Position numbers and translations under genes: made by a program. This document shows positions 6,347 to 7,266 of a stretch of 7,266 bases of DNA, piece after piece. The notes beneath the pieces were generated by a model that saw only the letters and a program-made list of their open reading frames with translations, did not search any database and had not been told where the DNA came from. Origin of the DNA: Hyphomicrobiales bacterium (GTDB lineage Bacteria > Pseudomonadota > Alphaproteobacteria > Rhizobiales > GCA-2746425); assembly GCA_002746425.1 (NCBI GenBank), contig NVXB01000022.1:19027-26292 (forward strand), given 5' to 3'. The stretch's first letter is position 1, and every line of letters starts with the position of its first letter.

Positions 6347-6721
6347 CTAAGGCAACTCTTGCAGCGTAATATCCGTGTGATCAGGTTTCGGCGTTTCAAG
6401 AAACCTCACGGCTTTAATGCTCTGCTCGCCTTGCAAAAGCGCTTTTGCCACCCGGTGCATGCCATCCATCAGCCCGCCATCGGCGCATAATATAATCGGA
6501 TAGCTGAGATCAGCATCCATCACCAATCGCATATGATCAACAATGACGCGCCCTGTCGGACTGTCGCCCGGGCAATCAAACCAATAGGCTTCATCCAGCT
6601 CTTTAATGCCGGAAAGAGGAACGTTTTCAACCGTCAATTCTTTTGACAGCTCAATAAGACGATGAACATCCCAAGCATAAAGGCCGTTTGGGCTCTTGCG
6701 AAAATGATTCTGTTTTCTCAT
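6347..6721 (-). CDS. Small ParB/sulfiredoxin-fold-like protein
   Basis: Predicted soluble protein of 124 residues. The segment SYPIILCADGGLMDGMHRVAKALLQG (about 73-98) resembles the ParB/sulfiredoxin-fold core, in which a DG-x-HR sequence contributes the nucleotide- or phosphate-binding site; here it is DGMHR at 86-90. The N-terminal part (GLYAWDVHRLIELSKELTVENVPLSGIKELDEAYWF) matches my memory of a family of short conserved alphaproteobacterial proteins sometimes labelled ParB-like. It lacks the helix-turn-helix and dimerisation domains of true ParB, and no ParA is nearby, so a partition role is not supported. The start ATG (6721-6719) has no strong SD, and an in-frame stop upstream excludes a longer form. 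An inverted repeat lies directly upstream (6730-6764). Function is unknown. Confidence 0.75.
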   Translation of the reverse strand: MRKQNHFRKSPNGLYAWDVHRLIELSKELTVENVPLSGIKELDEAYWFDCPGDSPTGRVIVDHMRLVMDADLSYPIILCADGGLMDGMHRVAKALLQGEQSIKAVRFLETPKPDHTDITLQELP

Positions 6722-6729
6722 GGGGCTGT

Positions 6730-6764
6730 CATATCATTCTCGCCCTTATAGATGAAATGATATG
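6730..6764. repeat. Inverted repeat upstream of the ParB-like gene, possible operator
   Basis: CATATCATT (6730-6738) and AATGATATG (6756-6764) are perfect 9-bp reverse complements separated by 17 nt. The nearer arm ends 8 nt upstream of the minus-strand start at 6721. On the minus strand the spacer contains TATAAG (6750-6745), a -10-like hexamer, so a protein bound to both arms would block it; no good -35 partner was found. The right arm also overlaps the truncated 5' edge of the EamA remnant, so an alternative is that the repeat is a scar of the rearrangement that truncated it. Confidence 0.4.
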
Positions 6765-6994
6765 TCGAGTGGGCCATCGTGGCAATGCTCACCCTGCTTT
6801 TGGTTGGCAACGGGCTTGCCCTGCCTGCGGCGTATCAGGCAGCACCAACCATCATCATCGCGACTTTTGATTATTGCTTTTTGATTTGGGCGGCGGTGCT
6901 TGGATACTTCATCTTTGGTGATGTGCCTGATTTGCAAGCCGTGGGTGGCATGATCATGATTGTGGTTGCGGGCCTGCTGGTCATTCGGCGTTAA
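6761..6994 (+). pseudogene. EamA/DMT-family transporter remnant, C-terminal end only
   Basis: The frame opens after a TGA at 6758-6760 and ends at TAA 6992-6994, giving 77 residues. The sequence resembles the last two or three membrane helices of a ten-helix EamA (drug/metabolite transporter) protein: LTLLLVGNGLALPAAYQAAP, then IATFDYCFLIWAAVLGYFIFGDVPD, then GGMIMIVVAGLLVIRR. Complete members are about 280-300 residues, so some three quarters is missing. No further EamA-like sequence was found in any + frame between 6722 and 6760, and the ParB-like gene on the opposite strand occupies what should be the missing part. GTG 6779 could in principle start a 71-residue product, but there is no SD and no complete domain. 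A decayed gene fragment is the best reading. Confidence 0.65.
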
Positions 6995-7037
6995 TATGCA
7001 CGCCAGGCACAAGTGGCAAGCTCAGGGTAAATGTGGT

Positions 7038-7266
7038 TCAACCTGTTTGGCGGTTTTTTGTGAAAAGACGAAGGCTCAACAGCGCGGCAAAATTGACCAG
7101 ATAGAAAATTTGGGCAGAGATGCCTATGTCGGCGCAAAAATCCTTGATGATGTCATCAATATCCGCCGCGTTGAGGGCAATAATAAGCGTTGTGGTGGCC
7201 ACAATTTTTGCAAGTTGGCGCGCTGGAACGAGATGCTGTTGAAGCCCGTTTATTGTTTTTATTGCG
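7038..7266 (-). CDS. Unrecognised protein, C-terminal fragment entering from the right edge
   Basis: On the minus strand a frame runs open from the window edge (first full codon at 7265-7263) to TGA at 7040-7038, giving 75 residues with the start outside the window. The fragment begins AIKTINGLQQHLVPARQLAK, then has a hydrophobic stretch IVATTTLIIALNAADI, an acidic segment DDIIKDFCADIG, a second hydrophobic stretch ISAQIFYLVNFAALLSLRLF and a basic tail TKNRQTG. The pattern of hydrophobic segments with a positive end suggests a membrane protein, with codon use like that of its neighbours. I do not recognise the family. It converges on the EamA remnant; the 43 bp between them (6995-7037) holds no clear terminator or other feature. 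Confidence 0.5.
   Translation of the reverse strand, partial: AIKTINGLQQHLVPARQLAKIVATTTLIIALNAADIDDIIKDFCADIGISAQIFYLVNFAALLSLRLFTKNRQTG

Noticed and set aside
6341..6352. CCTTA-TC-TAAGG palindrome between the convergent TSUP and ParB-like genes as a bidirectional terminator
   Set aside because: The stem is only 5 bp with a 2-nt loop, too short to fold stably, is not followed by a T-run on either strand, and overlaps the stop codon of the ParB-like gene.
6688..6870. 60-codon + strand open frame spanning the ParB-like gene start and the EamA remnant
   Set aside because: It has no SD, no recognisable sequence, and overlaps two better supported features in other frames.

Overview
The window looks like ordinary chromosome from an alphaproteobacterium. 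The evidence is moderate-to-high GC codon use, TAXI-type TRAP transport genes and M20D amidohydrolase and TSUP genes with an alphaproteobacterial flavour; Hyphomicrobiales is a guess I cannot test here. No IS element, phage gene, CRISPR array, tRNA or rRNA was recognised.

Left third (1-2816, + strand): the C-terminal 201 residues of a TAXI-family TRAP solute-binding protein, a strong intrinsic terminator or attenuator hairpin, then a complete fused TRAP permease of about 708 residues. Together they are a binding-protein-dependent secondary uptake system. The hairpin between them probably sets more binding protein than permease. The permease most likely starts at GTG 690, behind a Shine-Dalgarno (SD) sequence, and not at the upstream TTG, which lies inside the terminator's T-run.

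Middle (2800-4317): a minus-strand ArsR-type winged-helix regulator with a Cys/His-bearing C-terminal domain, whose 3' end overlaps the permease end by 17 bp. Divergent from it is a two-gene + strand operon for a NIPSNAP protein and an ABM-type monooxygenase-like protein, overlapping by 4 nt (ATGA). The 121-bp space between regulator and operon carries an 11-8-11 imperfect inverted repeat (10 of 11 pairs match), a candidate operator. This module is the best candidate in the window for an undescribed regulated system: a possible redox, metal or quinone-type signal controlling two proteins of the same dimeric alpha/beta-barrel superfamily.

Right of centre (4325-6315, + strand): a promoter-like sequence (TTGGCA-17-CATATT), an M20D amidohydrolase with all its metal-binding motifs, and six bases later a TSUP (TauE/SafE) permease. 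The pair suggests hydrolysis of an N-acyl or amide substrate coupled to movement of an organic or sulfur-containing anion across the membrane. The uptake substrate of the neighbouring TRAP system could be the same compound, but the middle module separates them.

Right end (6347-7266): a small minus-strand protein with a ParB/sulfiredoxin-like DGMHR motif, a 9-bp perfect inverted repeat just upstream of its start, a decayed 3' remnant of an EamA/DMT-family transporter on the + strand, and the C-terminal 75 codons of an unrecognised membrane-type protein entering from the right edge on the minus strand. The remnant marks an old deletion or rearrangement.
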